A stretch of 64,000 nt of DNA from Zanthoxylum bungeanum (lineage: Eukaryota > Streptophyta > Magnoliopsida > Sapindales > Rutaceae): assembly GCA_019454045.1 (NCBI GenBank), contig SKCR01018438.1:142163-206162 (forward strand), written 5' to 3'. The translations under genes were made by a program, and so were the position numbers. The notes below the pieces were generated by a model. It was not told the DNA's origin, ran no database searches, and saw only the letters and a program-made list of their open reading frames with translations. Of the stretch, positions 1 to 11,416 are shown piece by piece (position 1 is the first letter of the stretch; each line of letters opens with the position of its first letter).

Positions 1-2701
1 TCACCATGGGGTGCACCAGTGTTATTCGTGAAGAAGAAAGATGGTTCCATGAGATTGTGTATCGATTATCGGAAATTGAATAAGGTTACCATTCGCAATA
101 AATATCCTTTGCCTCGGATTGATGATCTTTTCGATCAATTACGGGGAGCCAAGGTATTCTCCAAAATAGACTTGAGATCCGGGTACCATCAGCTAAAGGT
201 GAAGGAAGCAGATATACCTAAGACGACTTTTAGAACTCGATATGGACATTATGAGTTTTTAGTAATGCCATTTGGTTTAACTAATGCACCAGCTGCTTTT
301 ATGGACTTGATGAATCGGGTATTCAAACATTATTTGGATAAGTTTGTCATTGTGTTTATTGACGATATCTTAGTGTATTCTAGTAGCAAAGATGAGCATG
401 AAGAACATCTAAGAATCGTTTTACAGACTCTGAGGGAGAAGGAGTTGTATGCCAAGTTTAGCAAGTGTGAGTTTTGGCTTGACAGAATTGCATTCTTAGG
501 CCATGTCATTTCTGCAGATGGCATTTTAGTAGATCCCAAAAAGATAGAAGCAGTAGTTAATTGGGAACCGCCTACCAATGCGACTGAGATACAGAGTTTC
601 TTGGGTTTAGAAGGCTACTACCGACGTTTTGTTCAGGGATTTTCTATCATTGCAGCACCATTGACGAAACTTTTGAAGAAGAATGCAAAATTTGAGTGGA
701 CTGAGGAATGTCAGCAAAGCTTTGATGAACTTAAGAAGTGTTTGACAACTGCTCCAGTGCTTACTCTTCCATCAAACATTGGTGAATTTGTGGTGTATAG
801 TGATGCCTCGGGGAAAGGTTTGGGTTGTGTGTTGATGCAGCATGGGAAGGTGATATCTTATGCTTCTCGACAGCTTAGACCTCATGAAATTGAATTATCC
901 TACTCATGATTTGGAGTTAGCTGCAGTAGTATTCGCACTGAAGATTTGGAGACATTATTTGTATGGAGAGAAATGTGAAATCTTCACGGATCATAAGAGT
1001 CTCAAGTATTTACTCACGCAGAAGGAGTTAAATATGAGACAGAGACGCTGGATCGAGTTATTGAAAGATTATGATTGTACTATTGACTATCATTCGGGGA
1101 AGGCTAATGTAGTAGCAGACGCCATTAGCAGGAAATCATCGAGTATTCTAGCTCATATGGAAGTTCTACGGTTGCTATTGCTAGTGGAACTCAGATCTTT
1201 GAGAGTTGACTTATCAGTTGGTGATTCAGGATCTCTTTTAGCAACTCTTAAAGTCAGGCCTATTTTAGTGGAGAGAGTCAGGGAAGCTCAGACTCAGGAT
1301 GCTAGTTTTGTGAAGATCATCGATGAAGTAAAAATGAAAGAACGTTCAGATTTCTTGCTTAAAGATGACAACACATTGATGTATGAAGATAGATTATGTG
1401 TACCTGAAGTTGAGAGCTTGAAGAGAGAGATCATGGAAGAAGCCCATTGTTCTGCTTATTCTATGCATCCAGGCAGCACTAAGATGTATAGAACTCTCAA
1501 GGAGAATTATTGGTGGAAAGGCATGAAGAAGGAGATAGCCGAGTTTGTATCAAAGTGTTTATCGTGTCAGCAGATTAAAGCAGAACATCAGCATCCAGCA
1601 GCTACCTTGCTATCACTTCCTATTCCTGAGTGGAAGTGGGAACACATCACTATGGACTTCGTGTCAGGACTGCCTCGTACGAAGAAAGGACATGATTCAG
1701 TATGGGTGATTGTTGACAGATTGACTAAATCAGCTCATTTTCTACCTGTCAGAGTAGATTATTCTTTGAATAAGTTAGCAGAGCTCTATGTTGATGAGAT
1801 AGTGAGACTTCATGGACTCCAGTGTCAATCGTATCAGACAGAGATCCAAGATTTACTTCCAGATTTTGGCCAAGTCTACAAGAGGCTTTGGGTACTAAAG
1901 TGAAGTTCAGTACTTCTTTTCATCCTCAGACAGATGGGCAGTCAGAGAGAACCATACAGACTTTAGAAGATATGTTGAGAGCTTGTGTTATGGAATTTAA
2001 AGGTAGTTGGGATCAACATCTATCTTTGATGGAGTTTGCTTACAATAATAGTTACCATGCTAGTTTGGGCATGGCACCTTATGAGGCATTATATGGAAGG
2101 AAATGTAGAACTCCTTATGTTGGGATGAAGCAGGTGAGAGGAAACTCTTAGGTCCTGAGATTGTTCAGATTACTGTTGATAAGATAGAAGTGATCAGATC
2201 AAAGTTGAAGACAGCTCAAGATAGACAGAAGAGTTACGCAGATCTAAAAAGGAAGGACATCGAGTATCAGGTGGGAGACAAGGTATTTTTGAAGATTTCT
2301 CCTTGGAAGAGTGTCATGAGATTTGGCAAGAAAGGGAAGTTGAGTCCTCGGTTTATTGGGCCGTATGAGATTGTGGAGCGAATTGGACAGTTGCCTACAG
2401 ATTAGCATTGCTACAGGAATTGTTAAAGATTCACAATGTTTTCCACGTGTGCATGTTGAGGAAGTACATATCAGATCCCTCCCACATTTTGCAGGAGCAA
2501 CCAGTTGAGTTGAGAGAAGACTTGACATATGCTGAAGAACCAGTGGGAATTCTAGCTAGAGAGTTGAGACAGCTTAGAAACAGGACGATTCCATTGGTAA
2601 AAGTCCTGTGGGGTAAACACTCGAAGGCAGAAGCAACTTGGGAGCTTGAGGAAGACATGAGGAATAAATATCCTCACTTATTTCCACCCTCTGGTATGTG
2701 A
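1..2701 (+). pseudogene. Gypsy-A pol (RT, RNase H, integrase, chromodomain), frameshifted
   Basis: Open from base 1. The RT has DLRSGYHQ and the catalytic FIDD box at 355-366. The RNase H carries YSDAS near 800. The integrase has an HHCC zinc finger (about 1440-1590, ending CLSCQQ), the first Asp in TMDF (~1660), SDRDPRF (~1830) and the catalytic Glu in DGQSERTIQ (~1940). The chromodomain lies at about 2575-2690. The reading frame is broken near 890, 1817, 2119 and 2390, each time by a small indel, with the expected protein continuing in another frame. It cannot make a full polyprotein as read. Confidence 0.93.
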
Positions 2702-2720
2702 ATTTCGAGGACGAAATTCT

Positions 2721-2737
2721 TTTTAGGGGGAGAGAGT
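2721..2737 (+). other. polypurine tract of Gypsy-A
   Basis: A purine-rich run (AGGGGGAGAGAG) ends one base before the LTR start TGTAACACC. It follows the motif GAGGACGAAATTC that precedes the PPT in many plant chromoviruses. Its role would be to prime plus-strand DNA synthesis. Confidence 0.85.
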
Positions 2738-3094
2738 TGTAACACCCCAAATAAATTTACGGACTAAATTATTAAGTTTGTGGAAGTTGGAATTTAAGAT
2801 GCGGTTTAGGACAAGTTTAGGGTGGCAAACGAATTTTGCCATATTAGTATTTATTTATTTTACACACACTGTTAGCATATACAAAAAAAAAAGATAAGAA
2901 GCAGACGTGAGAGACGTGAGAGAGAAAGAAAGAGAAAAGAAGAAAAAAAAAAGGAAATATAGTTTTGGTCCCGATCCGACCAATCCGTAGCTCAAACCCG
3001 ACCGAGTCCTTAAGGAAAAGTGTAGATCTCGTCGAGAGGATCATTTTGGTGGTGGTTTCATCTTGGGAAACTTCCAATTTTTGTAGAGATCTCG

Positions 3095-4244
3095 GTAAGA
3101 AACTTTTTATGGTTTTTCTTGATTTCCCGTTGATCCGGAACTCCGATCGACGAACCGTCAGCGCCATTAAATCCGGGAGAGGAGGGGAATGCTCGGCTGT
3201 TGGAAAATTTCCGATCAGACCGAAGCGTAGAACTCACGCACGCCTTTTTTGGCAGCGCGTGAGGCCCACGCGCGGCCTGGCCAATCGACGAGTGTCCACC
3301 ACGCGCCGGACATAATCCTCGTGCTATTTTTCCGAGTCTCCTCCGTGAATTTCAGACCATTCCGTATAGTAATGGACCTCCGAATCTTAATTTTCGTTAA
3401 GTTTGCGAGAACGACCGAACCACGTTTCTTGCATATTCTTTCATCTACTCTAGTTAAGATTATGTTCCTTATAGTAAATTCTTTTATCTCTATAGGTGAT
3501 CGTGATACTGTAAGCAGGGACGGTCCTGCTGCCTAGTCCTTTCTCAGTAGTCAGCTCACCAGGTGCGTGGATAAGCCTGTAACATTGATGTTTTCAAAAG
3601 TATAGAGTATGTATGTTTTCTTAAATGAATTTTAAGGTAATGCATTAAATGAGTTTGTTTTCAGAAAGTTTATATATTTTGCTATAAGGTATGGATCGAA
3701 TATTGATTATGTTGAAATCATGTGTTTGTGATATATGAGAAACTTGCATGATTTGAGATATATGAGCATGTATTTTGGAAATGATTTTTATGTTAGGATG
3801 CACCCCGTGTACTTATATGTGCCAGATTATTGCCATGAGATAAGGTCTCATGTTGCCAGTTATTGCCGTGAGATAAGGTCTCACGTTGCCAGTTTGCTCC
3901 GGATGCCAGTTTTGCCGTGGGGAAGCCCCATGTTGCCAGCTTTGCCGTATTTGTCATGAGGTTGTGCGTATAGATGAATAAACAGATTTATCATTACAGA
4001 GTATTTTTGAGCAGTATGAGTTTATGAGAAATGAGATTTATGATTTGAGTTTTATGAGAAATGAGTTTATGAGAAATGAGATTTATGATTTCAAGTAAAT
4101 GTTTGAGATATTGATTTACAGCTTATGTAATTATTTATATTATGAAAGACTTGTTCGATCCACTTTGTTACTTGATTATCCACGACACTAAGCTGTGATC
4201 CATTGCACTAAGCGTGAGCTTACCCCCATTCCTTAACATTTCAG
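3095..4244 (+). other. possible intron inside the Gypsy-A LTR
   Basis: A donor-like CTCG/GTAAGA at 3095 and a strong acceptor-like stretch (TACCCCCATTCCTTAACATTTCAG/G) ending at 4244 bracket 1150 nt. Both are preserved in the solo copy (acceptor near 43690, donor near 44752, minus strand). Gypsy-B has the same arrangement. No transcript evidence is available from sequence alone. Confidence 0.4.
3834..3932 (+). repeat. three tandem hairpins in the Gypsy-A LTR
   Basis: Hairpin 1 (3834-3852) pairs CATGAGA with TCTCATG around the loop TAAGG. Hairpin 2 (3867-3885) pairs CGTGAGA with TCTCACG around the same loop. Hairpin 3 (3916-3932) pairs CGTGGGG with CCCCATG around AAG. All are separated by TTGCCAGTT-type linkers. 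The base change between hairpins 1 and 2 is compensated on the opposite arm. The solo LTR repeats the module at 43954-43970, 44001-44019 and 44034-44052, with G-U pairs. Confidence 0.8.
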
Positions 4245-4610
4245 GTTTAGCAGATTAGTAGATCGTTCTTTCATCTGCTGTTTTGTCATCATTTCAGCCA
4301 GTAGAGAAAAGGTTGTGCCAACAGTAGAGTGTCTTTATTATGTTTTGAGACTGTATTTCTAGATATGTATTTCTTGGGAGAATTTGTTATGTGGTGTTAG
4401 GCATTGAGCCTTTAATTGATACTGAGGTTATTGTGTCCTTTATGGATATTATGTTGAGTTGGATCATGAGATCCTAGTTTTATGATGATATTTTATTTTC
4501 AGTTTAGATTTTTCCTTGTACTTGGAGGATTAGTCCATATTACAGGGGAAACTCTGTCAGTTTCTAGTCTCCGTCTCACCCCTACTCTACCTAAGGGGAC
4601 GTGTGTGTCA

Positions 4611-5098
4611 ATATAACTCCATGTGCCACTCGGTAAATACTCATATATGCGTGATTGACCTCATTTTGTTTGCCATTTATCTTAATGAATAATTTTCTTT
4701 GAATTATTTATTATTATTTCGTTATCGTACCTCGTATTATTAATTTAATATGCTTTTGGAACTATGTTATTGTGATTATTATCTTGGTTGGGTATGTTAT
4801 TACATTTTTATTCGCTTTTATGCATGAATTGCATTAAGACTTGACTATACCATTGTGAGAACCCATACATTATACTGGCATAGGTAAGGGACCATCCGAA
4901 CCCAACAGTTTGAGGTCTTCCCTTGCGAGGGGTGAGTGCGGCCTTAAATCTTTCCCAGTTCACGCTGGGTGGCAACTTCTTTATTCTCCGGTTTAGTCTC
5001 TCGCGTGCTAATTCGTACTCTCTATGGGCTGCGAGCCCAACAATGTCGTGGTGGCCGAACATCATAGACATAGCAGTAAACCCCGCTTCGCTCCTACA
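4611..5098 (+). repeat. 3' part of the Tat-element 5' LTR
   Basis: The stretch between the end of the Gypsy-A LTR and the PBS ends CTCCTACA, so the conserved CA sits just before the primer-binding site. Only 488 bp are present; the rest of the LTR is not seen next to Gypsy-A. The 123-codon minus-strand ORF at 4808-5179 crosses the PBS and is considered chance. Confidence 0.6.
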
Positions 5099-5100
5099 TA

Positions 5101-5119
5101 TGGCGACTCCATTAGGGAA
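5101..5119 (+). other. primer-binding site, tRNA-Arg type
   Basis: TGGCGACTCCATTAGGGAA lies two bases after the LTR end. It resembles the TGGCGACTC-type PBS reported for plant Ogre/Tat elements, which is matched to tRNA-Arg, and fits the Tat-type proteins downstream. The match to the 3' half is imperfect. Confidence 0.6.
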
Positions 5120-5759
5120 AAAGAATCGACCTTGAAATATTGCCTTGTGGTGTCCGTGGCTTTGGCTTTGGTTAACCAAGTCTCATATATTTTGCATACC
5201 ATTCTTACCCCTGATGGCGTCATGTATCGTGAAGTTGTTTTCACTCAAGCAGGCGGATCGTTATATGATGATACTCATCACTCGCTGGCACGTACCCTAG
5301 GGTATAAAAAAGGCATTCTCACTTGGTCGCTCGAACCCTTGAGTGAGGAGACCTAGTTGTGTGTAACCCTTCGCCGATGAAAGCCTTATCCATACCCTTG
5401 TAAGCCCATATACGAACCATAGTTATGAGTCCTATAGAAACTACTCCTCATGCTTGTGTTTGGGCCCATTATCACATTGATCTATTTGGGCTTCTTGTCA
5501 TAGATACGAACTTGTTGGGCCACTTAAAATAGGACGAGTTTGTATCTTATGATGATTAGGCCAAAAGTTTTCAAAGTAACGATGGGCCACCTTGTGTTTG
5601 GGCCCCCTATCAATTGAAGTTATTTAGCCACTTTATCGTAAAAGTGTAAACCTGTTGGGCCTTTTCAACTGGGACAAGTTTACAACTCGCGATAATCTGA
5701 TTGAACGCTTTAAAACGATAACGGGCCAACTTGTATGAAAACCTTGATGGGCTTTGAAG
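5120..5759 (+). other. Tat leader, first part
   Basis: Non-coding sequence between the PBS and the solo LTR insertion. It contains repeated phrases such as TTGTGTTTGGGCCC and CCTGTTGGGCC, with a spacing that suggests old internal duplication (about 5450-5760). No ORF is supported. The leader resumes at 8168. Confidence 0.55.
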
Positions 5760-6146
5760 TGTTGGGGTTGGTGCTCAGAGCGCCAATTCCCGGTTGTATT
5801 TCTTTTGAATACTTCTGTAAAACATTATTATTATGAATAATATATGCAGTTTCTATAATATAATGTATCTTTTTATATGGTAAAGACGTAATGACCTTAG
5901 AATGATTAGTCATGGTACTGTTGCAAAAGCGTCGCAACTGACTTTGAGTAGTATCATGACGTTGTCATTCTCAGACCGTTCCTGGTCAAGGTTTACAGTA
6001 CATAGTCAGTAAAGTAAACTCGCTGAGACCGGTACATGTCGTATACTGGAATATATGATTCCAATGGTTTCTCAATGAACCATAAGTCTTGAAGACTAGT
6101 ATAGATGTGTAGGTATTTATAGCGGATAAACACTGAACGACTCACT

Positions 6147-6190
6147 GAAGATTCTTAATGGATGGTACACCAATGTCAATAAGAATCTTC
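6147..6190 (+). other. hairpin in the 5760-8167 LTR
   Basis: GAAGATTCTTA at 6147-6157 is exactly complementary to TAAGAATCTTC at 6180-6190, leaving a 22-nt loop. It lies in the same stretch as three further inverted repeats. Confidence 0.7.
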
Positions 6191-6400
6191 TCGGGTTGAG
6201 TAGCACTTGTGATTCCTAGACTTGAGATGCCATTGTGGGCACATGAGACATCTTCTACACTTAGATGACAGTCAGGTCACCGATCTATTTAGATCAGACC
6301 TCCGTCTGTTCGTTGGGTGTAGATAGATCCTCAGGGTGTCTTATGTGTATCAAGATAGGATCCGTCAGTTCTGTGTACCAGAGCATAGGTAGTCCATATG

Positions 6401-6478
6401 ATTAGCAATCAGATAAAACCATGAGCCCATGGTAAAGTTTAGAAGCTAGTTCTAAACATTCTTTTAGAGATTGCTAAT
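6401..6478 (+). other. possible three-way-junction fold
   Basis: An outer 10-bp stem (ATTAGCAATC 6401-6410 with GATTGCTAAT 6469-6478) encloses two perfect hairpins. The first pairs ACCATG (6418-6423) with CATGGT (6428-6433) around AGCC. The second pairs GTTTAGAA (6437-6444) with TTCTAAAC (6450-6457) around GCTAG. The nesting is exact, with no mismatch in any stem. Function is unknown; it could act in the LTR transcript as a structured element. Confidence 0.6.
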
Positions 6479-8167
6479 AAAATAGTCGACTGGATAATCC
6501 CCATAGAGATTTGACGTTACATCTATATCTCTGGGATTTATCCGATTACCTGTGACAGAGGAATTATACATTTGCCATGACCTCGACCTGTATGATTTAG
6601 CGAGATTATCCGTGATCGTCATAATTTACGGGTGGATAAATTATGGACACGAAATTTGATTTCATGACGGATATACCTGAATCTAGAGAGTCTCAATAAT
6701 GAAATATACTCGTAGAGCACTAGAGCAACACATATAAATAATGTTGATTATTTATAAAGTCGTTTGAAGGTTAAACGCAAAATACATGCTAAAGGGACCC
6801 GATAGTCATTTACTTAATTATTGTGTATTTACATTTAATACTTGATTAATTTAAATACACATTAATTAATAGTCAAATTGAGATATTTGACTAATATCCT
6901 AAATGAATATATGTATTTGATATTTAATGTAAATATAATACATATATTTAATATATTTGTATTTAATTAATTAATTAATTATTTAATTGTTAAATGATTA
7001 AATTAATTAAAATATAAATATCTTAACTTTGGATATTTGATTTAAAATGATTAAGTTGCCTTTGTTGACTTTATTAAAATATCTTTAAAAGTGTTTTTAG
7101 ATATTTAATCAACTTGACCAAATGAAATGTCAAATGAAATTGAAATTAATTTTGTTGTATATGTTTATTGATTTTCGGCCAAGGGCTTATTTTTCAATAA
7201 GTATATATTGTTTTCATTTCATTTACATTTGGTAACCTAATACACTTTACAAAGAAACTCCATTAAAGGAAACAAAGAAAGCTTGTGAGGAAGAAAGTTA
7301 AAAACAAAGAAAGCTTGGATTTTAGTAAGTTTCTTCAACTTACTATTAGAAAGGAAAATTTTCCTTAGGATCTAGGATACATCTTGTGACGTTCTTATGT
7401 TATTCTTTTCTTTATTCTTTGTGTTTTTGATGATGGAAGTTTTGTTGAAAGTGATTAGCATGTATGATGAAGGAAGCTTGTGACTATTGTAGTTATAAGT
7501 ATTCTTTTATGGTTTTGGAAACCTTGTTGCTAATCTAGAGTTGTTGACCCACTCTTAGATGACCTATATTTGATCTTGAGTTGTTTCATTGTGTTGAGAC
7601 TTTGATTGGATGGAAGAATGATGATTAAAGTAATTGATTTAACCAATTTGGTCTAATTTGTCCAATTTGAAGAAATTGAAACATTAGGGTTCATGACCTC
7701 ATCCAAATTTGGGGATTTTCATTTATGTTGTGTATAAGGATGTGTATATGATGCATATAAAGTTTCATGTTCATTGGATTACATCTTGATGTGTTTTGAA
7801 GCATGAAATTGAAAATGCACAACCCCCCCAAGTCAGGCTCTCGGCCAAGGAGTAAAAATTAGGGATTTGTGTTGCCTTGGTGTTTTGACGTTTTGAACAT
7901 GCTAAGTTCATCTTAGAAATGATTTAGAATCATTAAAAAATTGATTTGATCAATTTCGGACTAAAATGGACAAAGTACCAAGTGTAAGGGCAATTCGGTA
8001 AATTCACTTAAATATGATTTATTGTATTTTATTTTCATAATTTGATTATTGGATAATTAAATAAATATGTTTATTTAACTAATCCGAGAAAAAGTTTTGA
8101 AATCGGAAAATTTGATTTTCCACCGCTTCCGCTGCGTTACCGGATTTAGCCCCTAAAAACCCCTTCA

Positions 8168-8697
8168 AGAAGGTCTAAACATGATTTGAATATGCCAGAT
8201 GTATGAGTCTGATATCCGCACGGGCTTTTATACAGGAAGGGTATGCCTTGTTATGGCATATTTGTATACTTATGGATATCTCCACCACAACCGTGATTAC
8301 TCTGAGCCCAATTTGTTGTTTCTAGACAATAGCACGATCCCCATAATAGGCTTAGTCAATATTATAAATGGGCAGTTTTTGTCTTTTACTGATGAAGATG
8401 GACTGAAGTAGCCAAGGTTTACCCCTGTATCATATGAGAGAACGATCTTTGTGTTCCCCACATTGGTGCATAAAATGAGTCATACCTAGTGCAGAAATGG
8501 ACTTACCACTGGTGTGGGAGGAATAAGGCCGGAAGGGTATATGCTGTTTTGATAACCACATGCATCGCATGCATACACGCATCATGTTGACCCTTGTATT
8601 AAAAGCCATCATAGATATCCGTTGGGTTAGAGAAGAAGGAAGACTTGTCAAGAAGAGGTTAGCAAGCATGAACGCGTAAGGCATCGAAGATTCCTAC
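8168..8697 (+). other. Tat leader, second part
   Basis: Non-coding leader between the solo LTR and the gag start at 8698. A 70-codon ORF at 8199-8411 has no recognisable domain. Nothing else is supported here. Confidence 0.5.
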
Positions 8698-9560
8698 ATG
8701 GATCAATTGGAGACCAACATCACCAAAATTACTGAGCAACTACAAGCTTTGACCAACGCCGTGGCAAATCTGACAGTACCCCGCACAGTGGGAATAGAAA
8801 ATAACGAAGATGGAAGGCGTGAGGAGCCCCTGAATAGGGTAAGTGAAGAAATCCATGTTTTTGATGATGACATGGCTGAGTATGCCGCGGGAAGGATAGC
8901 CGGGCTTCAGACAGAGTTACAGAAACTCAAAGAACAAGTAGAGTCAGTTACTCACAAAATAAAGGGAAAACATGAAGATCTATTAGACTATGATGCGATG
9001 ACTTTCGAATAAAAAATGCCTCCCAAGTTTAAGATGCCTGACATGGCCAAGTTCAATGGAAACGAAGATCCTAGGGTCCATCTCTGACAATATGTTTCAG
9101 TGATGAGTTCAGTGGGTTTGTCGAAGCGCTAGATGTAGAAGATGTTCGGGATGTCACTGGAAGGGGCGCCCATAGTATGGTATCATAGCCAGGAGAAAAA
9201 TGTCAATGATGATTGGAGGGCATTAGTGGAGGCCTTCCTGAACCAATATGTTACGGACGTGGAGATAGGCTTGTCGCTCCGTGACCTAGAAAACACCAAA
9301 CAGAAGCTAGAAGAGATCTTCAAAGATTATGTGGATCGCTAGAGAAGCCAGCTTTTGAAGATGTAGACACGGCTCTCTGAAAAAGACCAGATTAAGATGA
9401 TCATTAAAGGCACCAAGCCCTCCATTTATAACAAGCTGAGAAGATGACCTCCATAATTAGCGACTTTTGACAGTTAAGAGAAATTATCATGGATATCGAA
9501 TAAGAGGAAGCCGATAACATAAAGTTTTACGGCCAGAATAGAAAGACCATTGGGGGCCTT
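8698..9560 (+). pseudogene. Tat-type gag, broken by stops
   Basis: The first ATG opens a coiled-coil-like N-terminus (MDQLETNITKITEQLQALTN). After a stop at about 9010 the frame continues with KMPPKFKMPDMAKFNGNED, then EGAPIVWYHSQEK and DWRALVEAFLNQY, the typical capsid-like region of Tat gag proteins. At least six stops interrupt it, several where Trp or Gln codons would be expected. It would form the particle shell if intact. Decayed remains continue to the protease. Confidence 0.85.
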
Positions 9561-10229
9561 CAGGGACCAAGCTTGCTCCTGTTGAGGTCGCCGCCATCAG
9601 AAACAAGCGATTCTCTAATTTTGGTAGACCTTTGTCAAAGGTGTTTGAAAAGCTGAGATAGAAAGACCATTAGGCATGAGATCCAAGACCTAATTCACAC
9701 CCATAAGATATCCGACCTAGAAAAAGAACAACCCAACACACACGGAAACCCTCTACCCAACTACCACTATGTTCTACCACCCACCAACATCATCAACTCT
9801 GGCCTGCCCGAAACCCTTGTCCTCCAAACTCTCAACCACCAAGCTTCTTGCATGGGGGTATGGGATAGCAGCAATGAAGATGAAACAGAGAAGGGGAGAG
9901 ACTTCTGGGAAAACTTCTCGAGCAATGACGAAGAGGAGGCAAATAGGATGACTCACAGTGGACATTTTTACAGTGATGTAACAGAGAAAGGCAAAGAAAT
10001 GCTAAAATAAAGCCAATAGGTGACAGAGAATATGGATAACACCGAGTGGGATATTATGTTGTGTCAATTGAAGAAGACACGAGCACAAATGGGCATATGG
10101 GAGTTATTATGCGCTTCTCAAGAGCACAAGCGTACCATGGTAGAAGCTCTAAACAAGAAAATAGTACTTGAAGATGAAACCCAATAATGTTTGTAAGGTC
10201 GGTACAGAAAGAGGGTAGGCAGATGATAA
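9561..10229 (+). pseudogene. Tat gag-protease linker, degenerate
   Basis: Short readable pieces (WDIMLCQLKK near 10050, TMVEALNKKIV near 10140) match the region between gag and protease in Tat elements. Stops and frameshifts are dense. The opposite-strand ORF at 9774-9965 is chance. Confidence 0.5.
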
Positions 10230-10831
10230 CATTCTCTGAAGAATAACTCCCAATTGAGGGGAGGAATCACAACAAGCCGCTATTCATAAAAGCGGAAGTA
10301 AAAGGCAAAAAGACATCTTCTGTGATGGTGGATGATGGCTCATCTAGCAATGTGTACCCTTTGAAGATTCTGTCAAGGTTGGGTATGTAGACAACAGATT
10401 TAAGCCCATCTAGCATGACTATCAAAGCATATGACGATAGCAAATGGGGAGTCGAAGGTACTTTCACCACAGTAGTCAAAGTCGTCCCGATAGAAGACGA
10501 GGTGGAGTTCACAGAGCTTGATAGCCCAGCTATATTTCCTCTTTTATTGGGGAGGCCATGGTTTCATAGACTTGGGGGTGTGCCATCCACTTTGCACCAG
10601 GTTATTAAGTTCCCGCATGGAGGAGAAATCGTCACTATCAGGGCTGAAGTAGACAATGTTGTGGTTTCTTTAGACATTCAGCCTTTCATAAGGTTCCAAG
10701 TGGTGGCAAACTTCGAAGAATGGGTGGACCCTAAAGTGGCTAGAATCATGGAAAAAATGAAATATGAGCCGGGCACAGGCTTGAGTACTAGAGGCCAGGG
10801 AATAAGAGCACTGCCAGATTTCAAGGGATAA
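10230..10831 (+). pseudogene. Tat-type aspartic protease region
   Basis: Shows FIKAEVKGKKTSSVMVDDG followed by SSSNVYP at about 10280-10360, the Tat active-site region (usually DGG or DSG followed by SALN), and then LLLGRPWFHRLGGVPSTLHQ at 10540-10600. A stop at 10387-10389 interrupts it. The protease would process the polyprotein. Confidence 0.8.
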
Positions 10832-11416
10832 ACCACTAAGAGAAGATTGGGGTATGAATCCGATGGGAATGAGCCGAAGACCAAGAAAAAATTGATGAAG
10901 CTGATGGAATACTTTGTGAATGCCACAGGATATCAAGGAGAGCCTGAACCCGTAGATGTCTATGGGATCATAGTACCGGGATTCAAAATTTTCAAGGATG
11001 TGATGAGCAAAGAACCACAGGCAGATGAAGTTGCAAAAAAGGAAGATAAATGGGAAGAAGAACTATTGTAGTTGGAGAATCTGACGCTCGAAGAAAGTAA
11101 GAAGACGGAAGAAGACAAGACAATAAATTACGAAGATGTTTATTTTCCTGACTTATTTTATTGTAATCTTGTATTTATTAATAATAAAGACATTGATTTT
11201 GATTACTTTTTCGAGTCTTTTCCTGTTAGTCTCCATCATAACACGCATGACATGAGCATATTTGAAATTGACTCAACAAAGACAAATGAATTTAATCTTG
11301 GTACATGTGAAAACCCCAAGGAAATTTCAATTGCAAGTGACGTTACCTCTGATGAGCGGAAAGAACTAGAGAGAATATTAATAAAATATGCAAAAGTATT
11401 CGCCTGGTCCTATTAA
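10832..11416 (+). pseudogene. Tat protease-RT linker
   Basis: An acidic, lysine-rich stretch interrupted by stops at 10829 and 11069. Its C-terminal end, DERKELERILIKYAKVFAWSY (11354-11416), is the usual start of the RT domain in Tat elements. No separate function is evident. Confidence 0.6.

Larger units (their letters stand above)
1..4610 (+). mobile_element. Gypsy-A, Ty3/gypsy chromovirus, 3' half
   Basis: The element enters from the left edge in the middle of reverse transcriptase and runs through RNase H, integrase and a C-terminal chromodomain to a polypurine tract and a 3' LTR. The domain order PR-RT-RH-INT-chromodomain and the wording of the chromodomain (PLVKVLW, ATWELEEDM) are those of plant Tekay/Del-like chromoviruses. 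The 5' LTR, gag and protease are outside the window, so no TSD can be tested; the 3' flank is ATATA. A solo LTR of the same family lies in the opposite orientation at 43347-45410. Confidence 0.93.
2738..4610 (+). repeat. 3' LTR of Gypsy-A (1873 bp)
   Basis: Starts TGTAACACCCC directly after the PPT and ends GTGTGTGTCA. The reverse complement of this sequence recurs as the solo LTR at 43347-45410, which confirms both ends. A GC-rich segment sits near 3130-3310, a tandem hairpin module at 3834-3932, and a splice-acceptor-like motif near 4244. The short ORFs inside it, including 2965-3315 and 3735-3959, are not genes. Confidence 0.93.
5760..8167 (+). repeat. probable solo LTR, copia-like (2408 bp)
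   Basis: Begins TGTTGGGGTTGG and ends CCCCTTCA. The 5-bp flanks are TGAAG (5755-5759) and AGAAG (8168-8172), matching at four of five positions. Removing it restores a continuous Tat leader of about 1.2 kb. The segment has no coding potential. It holds a run of strong inverted repeats between 6147 and 6650 and is very AT-rich from 6820 to 7150. The right end is less certain than the left, and no internal region or partner LTR is present. Confidence 0.55.

Noticed and set aside
3834..3932. Could the spaced repeats be a CRISPR-like array?
   Set aside because: Only three imperfect units with near-identical linkers inside a plant LTR; no spacers and no cas genes.
4808..5179. 123-codon minus-strand ORF
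   Set aside because: It spans the LTR end and PBS of the Tat element on the opposite strand and has no recognisable domain.
6401..6478. Cloverleaf-like fold considered as a tRNA gene
   Set aside because: It has no A/B box promoter wording, no anticodon-loop pattern and no acceptor-stem arrangement; only the general shape is similar.
8199..8411. 70-codon ORF in the Tat leader as a leader protein
   Set aside because: No domain, no supporting copy in the window, and the leader is otherwise non-coding.
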